From Hymenobacter fodinae (GTDB lineage: Bacteria > Bacteroidota > Bacteroidia > Cytophagales > Hymenobacteraceae): a stretch of DNA of 64,000 bases. The notes below the pieces were generated by a model. It was not told where the DNA came from and did no database searches. It was given only the letters and a program-made list of their open reading frames with translations. Each line of letters opens with the position of its first letter. The first letter of the stretch is position 1. The stretch is taken from NCBI RefSeq assembly GCF_004745825.1, contig NZ_SRLA01000003.1, positions 806,001-870,000 of the forward strand. Direction: 5' to 3'. The position numbers and the translations under genes are program-made. Shown here piece after piece: positions 61,293 to 64,000 of the stretch.

Positions 61293-61832
61293 TCACAGCT
61301 GCGCGGGCACTGGGTAAGAGGCAAAAAGCTCCGCCGTGGCTTTATCAATTCGTTTGGCGCGCTTATCGGAGTTGGGGGAAATGATGCTGGTGAGCGTACC
61401 TTCCCACACCCGCTCGTTGCGGGCAGCATCTACCAGCTCAATGGAGGCCGTGCCCTCTGAGTAGCGGTTTACTACCACTTGCTCACTCTGCCAGTGGTAA
61501 TTGCGCTGCCCAATGTAGCGGGGGGCATCTCGGATGTTGGTTTCGCGGGTTTGCACTTTGTTTTGGGTTACGACGCCAATGTTTACCCACAAATCGGGAG
61601 TATCTGACTGTCGGTAGCCGCGGCGCTCCAGCTCCTGCGTGATGGCTTGCTTGATTTCGGGCACGCCGGTAATGTAGGTAGGCGTGGTGCCTTCTGTGCG
61701 GGCCTTCACGTCCATGAAATTATAGGTCTTGTAGGCCGAGAAGTTGACACCGGGCGTGAGTTGAGCGCGTGGCGCTTGTTCCGCCGCGCAGCCCCCCAGC
61801 AAAAGGGCCAGCCAAAGCAAGTGAGGTTTCAT
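61293..61832 (-). CDS. DUF4136-type lipoprotein
   Basis: 179 aa from ATG at 61830-61832, which opens directly on a lipoprotein signal MKPHLLWLALLLGGCAAEQ (lipobox LGGC); an upstream in-frame extension to 61946 is not a signal and is rejected. The domain has FSAYKTYNFMDVKART near the N-terminus and ELERRGYRQSDTPDLWVNIG, typical of DUF4136, and ends with VDAARNERVWEGTLTSII. Function unknown; outer membrane or periplasmic face. Confidence 0.85.
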   Translation of the reverse strand: MKPHLLWLALLLGGCAAEQAPRAQLTPGVNFSAYKTYNFMDVKARTEGTTPTYITGVPEIKQAITQELERRGYRQSDTPDLWVNIGVVTQNKVQTRETNIRDAPRYIGQRNYHWQSEQVVVNRYSEGTASIELVDAARNERVWEGTLTSIISPNSDKRAKRIDKATAELFASYPVPAQL

Positions 61833-62029
61833 CAGATAAAGCACTAGAGTGGAAATAAAGCGCTTGTCTTGGCAATGCGCTCTACTGCTTACGCAATTCG
61901 GCCGCGGGTGGTCCATGCTTTGGGTGAGGCGTTTACGTACCCGCATCTAGTGTTCTGCTTGGCTGCCCTAGGCCACTCGTACAGATGATTTGGATAGTGG
62001 CCTAGGGCCTTAGTTGCCCAACTTGGCAC

Positions 62030-62124
62030 TTCATCCTGAGCCAAAGCAATGGGCCTTTCTATGCCAGCACGCGGCGCTAGGCCTGTTGTAGCGTGATAAG
62101 GCCCTTTGTTTGGCTCAAGATGAC
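62030..62124. repeat. Intergenic repeat, family E (second copy)
   Basis: TTCATCCTGAGCCAAAGCAA, GGGCCTTTCT at the left and GATAAGGCCCTTTGTTTGGC, TCAAGATGAC at the right. The arms pair imperfectly; CGCTAGGCCTGT is in the loop. The rest of the 61833-62188 spacer carries two more GGCCTAG heptamers (61970, 62000) and nothing else recognisable. Confidence 0.65.
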
Positions 62125-62188
62125 ATACTTCATTACCGGCAGCGCCGGTGCTAGTTCCAGGCGCAACCGTTCTCCTGAGTGTATTGGC

Positions 62189-63169
62189 TTAGGAGAAGCC
62201 GAGCACCGGGTGGGGCTGATAAAGCTCTTCTAGCCGCTTGATTTCTTCACCCGAGAGCTTTACCTCCAATGCCGCCACGGCATCTTCGAGGTGGCCGGGC
62301 TTGCTGGCTCCCACAATGGGAGCCGTAATAACTGGCTTCGACAGCATCCAGGCCAGGGCAATCTGGGCGTTGGGGAGGCCGTGGGCTTCGGCAATTTCGG
62401 TTACGCGGTCGGCCACGGCAAAGTCATCATCGCGGCCATAGAGGCTTTTGCCAAAGGCATCGGTGCGGGCGCGCTCGGTTTCGTTGCGCTCCTTGCTGCG
62501 CTTGCCCGTGAGCAGCCCCCGCGCCAACGGCGACCAAGGAATGACGCCAATGTTTTGGTCCTGGCACAAGGGCAGCATCTCGCGTTCCTCCTCCCGGTAC
62601 ACCAAGTTGTAGTGCGGCTGCATGCTCACGAAGCGCGTCCAGTTGTGCTTGTCGGCGAGGTACAGGGCCTGGGCAAATTGCCAGGCGTACATGCTGCTAG
62701 CCCCGATGTAGCGGGCCTTACCGGCCTTCACCACATCATGCAGCGCCTCCAGAGTTTCTTCAATGGGCGTATCATAATCCCACCGATGAATCTGGTAGAG
62801 GTCTACGTAGTCAGTACCCAACCGCTTTAGGCTGGCGTCAATAGCGCTCATGATGTGCTTGCGCGAGAGGCCCCGCTGGTTAGGCCCTGGCCCCATGGGG
62901 TTATATACTTTGGTGGCCAGTACTATCTCGTCACGCTTGGCAAAGTCGCGCAGGGCGCGGCCCACCACTTCCTCGCTGGCGCCATTAGAGTACACATCGG
63001 CCGTATCAAAGAAGTTAATGCCGAGTTCCAGGGCTTTTTGCAGGAAGGGGCGGCTCTGCTCCTCGTTTAGGGCCCAGGGCCAGCGGTCGGTGGGCGTGCC
63101 GTAGGTCATGGTGCCCAGGCATATTTTAGAAACCTTGAGGCCGGTGGCCCCCAAGCGGATATAGTCCAT
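62189..63169 (-). CDS. Aldo/keto reductase
   Basis: 326 aa, full-length (beta/alpha)8 barrel. MDYIRLGATGLKVSKICLGTMTYG is the standard start. Catalytic Asp and Tyr in INFFDTADVYSNGASEEVVG, Lys in IVLATKVYNP, His in DLYQIHRWDYD; NADPH-binding C-terminus with APIVGASKPGHLEDAVA. It belongs to the YajO/YghZ-like group by its GPGPNQRGLSRKHIM segment. Cytoplasmic carbonyl reductase, substrate unknown. Confidence 0.93.
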   Translation of the reverse strand: MDYIRLGATGLKVSKICLGTMTYGTPTDRWPWALNEEQSRPFLQKALELGINFFDTADVYSNGASEEVVGRALRDFAKRDEIVLATKVYNPMGPGPNQRGLSRKHIMSAIDASLKRLGTDYVDLYQIHRWDYDTPIEETLEALHDVVKAGKARYIGASSMYAWQFAQALYLADKHNWTRFVSMQPHYNLVYREEEREMLPLCQDQNIGVIPWSPLARGLLTGKRSKERNETERARTDAFGKSLYGRDDDFAVADRVTEIAEAHGLPNAQIALAWMLSKPVITAPIVGASKPGHLEDAVAALEVKLSGEEIKRLEELYQPHPVLGFS

Positions 63170-63368
63170 GGTGATTTGCGTAGGGTTGGTGAAGCTAGCG
63201 GCACGTAGCGCCGACTAGAGTGTTAAGGTTATACGCCATTGCGGCGGGCAGGCCGAAATTATTCCTGAGTATTGCCGGCTAACATTTTGGCATTCAGTCC
63301 TCCCTACCTCGTGCGCGTTCCGGCATCATTTTCCTAGCGCACATGGCTATTACTGGCCTAGTAGGGCC

Positions 63369-63377
63369 TACTTTTGC
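63369..63377 (+). promoter_or_regulatory. Candidate -7 box upstream of the GNAT gene
   Basis: TACTTTTGC matches the TAnnTTTG box, 38 bases before the preferred start codon 63415. A -33 TTTG at 19 bases is not present, so support is partial. Confidence 0.35.
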
Positions 63378-63414
63378 ATTCCCGTTGCTCCCCCTCTTTC
63401 TGTTTTTGCGCTTC

Positions 63415-63864
63415 ATGACCCTCACCTGGACTACTAAGCCCTTTGCCGCCCTCACGCTTACAGAGCTTTATGCGCTGCTTCAGCTGCGCTCCGAAGTATT
63501 TGTGGTGGAGCAAACCTGCGCTTTTCAGGACATTGATGGGCAGGACCAGATGGCCTACCACTTGCTAGGCCACTCCGAGGCGGGTGAGCTACTGGCCTAC
63601 ACCCGCTTGTTTGCAGCCGGTATCAGCTACCCCGAAGCTAGTATCGGGCGGGTAGTGGTTAGCCCCAGTGCGCGGCGCTACGGCTTAGGCCGTGAGCTGC
63701 TGCGCCAGTCCATTGCGGCCATAGATGCCTTATTCGGCTCTCAGCCCATTCAAATTGGGGCCCAGCTTTACCTGAAAGAATTTTACGAAAGCTTCGGCTT
63801 TCAGCAACACGGGGAGGGCTACCTCGAAGACGGTATCCCGCACATCCACATGATCCGGCGGTAG
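63415..63864 (+). CDS. GNAT family N-acetyltransferase (ElaA-like)
   Basis: 149 aa from ATG 63415; upstream in-frame starts would translate the TACTTTTGC promoter box. ElaA-type opening LTLTELYALLQLRSEVFVVEQTCAFQDIDGQDQ, then the acetyl-CoA binding loop in IGRVVVSPSARRYGLGRELL and a C-terminal YESFGFQQHGEGYLEDGIPHIHMIR. Substrate not known. After the stop, 63865-64000 shows no gene start within the window. Confidence 0.9.
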   Translation: MTLTWTTKPFAALTLTELYALLQLRSEVFVVEQTCAFQDIDGQDQMAYHLLGHSEAGELLAYTRLFAAGISYPEASIGRVVVSPSARRYGLGRELLRQSIAAIDALFGSQPIQIGAQLYLKEFYESFGFQQHGEGYLEDGIPHIHMIRR

Positions 63865-64000
63865 CGGGTAGTAGTGCGGCTCTGCATCCATGCTCAGCGG
63901 GGCAAATCGGGTATTCATCCAGCAGTAGCCTAAGCTCAACTATTATCCGACAAATAGTTAATCCTTTTTGCTGACTTTTGTCGACTTGGGCTACGCGGAT

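Noticed and set aside
61000..64000. tRNA genes or attachment sites near the end of the window
   Set aside because: No cloverleaf-like sequence or direct repeats were seen; only genes and family E repeat DNA are present.

Overview
The window reads as a GC-rich (about 60%) chromosomal segment of a Bacteroidota bacterium, most likely Cytophagales close to Hymenobacter (inference from protein style, not from a search). Pointers are TonB-dependent receptors with an N-terminal carboxypeptidase-like domain, a secreted protein ending in a type IX secretion (T9SS) sorting domain, LytS/LytTR two-component pairs, a menaquinone pathway, glycine-zipper and DUF4136-type lipoproteins, and promoters of the TTTG-N19-TAnnTTTG kind. 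No rRNA, tRNA, CRISPR array, phage or transposase gene was seen.

Layout. 1-5.2 kb (minus strand): end-truncated TonB receptor, pyruvate dehydrogenase E2 with a clear promoter and terminator, and a histidine phosphatase. 5.4-13.8 kb: menaquinone genes menI-like thioesterase, menF, menD, menB and menE, interrupted by small secreted and membrane proteins. 14-18.4 kb: small envelope proteins, an ABA4-like and a seven-helix membrane protein, and a large helical-repeat protein. 18.4-31.8 kb: the complete branched-chain amino acid block ilvE-ilvD-ilvB-ilvN-ilvC-ilvA followed by leuA-leuC-leuD-leuB. 32-39 kb: hydrolase, two LytS/LytTR kinase-regulator sets pointing at each other around an acyltransferase. 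39-43.4 kb: TonB receptor, phosphodiester glycosidase-like protein and a secreted TPR-like protein, two of them preceded by the same 70-bp control element. 43.4-64 kb: a decayed repeat-protein gene, a 52-aa membrane protein, MOSC, a TPR histidine kinase, HAD hydrolase, pirin, a PQQ-type sugar dehydrogenase, oxidoreductases, a GH43 lipoprotein, an 1097-aa secreted S8-like peptidase with two cellulose-binding-like modules, a DUF4136 lipoprotein, an aldo/keto reductase and a GNAT acetyltransferase.

The most informative regulatory finding is in front of ilvE. An 18-codon leader peptide, half of whose residues are Leu, Val or Ile, is followed by mutually exclusive antiterminator and terminator hairpins: a transcription attenuator. 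The promoter upstream of this leader and the promoter of leuA share a 9-base element (GAAATAGTA) placed exactly 51 bases before the -7 box, and the same -33/-7 spacing, so the two halves of the pathway look co-regulated, with attenuation added only to the ilv half.

At larger scale the window carries (i) several families of 90-110 bp hairpin repeats which fill nearly every gap inside the ilv-leu block, two of them nested inside another repeat and one a hybrid of two families, and (ii) a heptamer CTAGGCC/GGCCTAG found about 75 times by hand count, several-fold above chance, spread over genes and spacers but absent from 34.0 to 43.1 kb.
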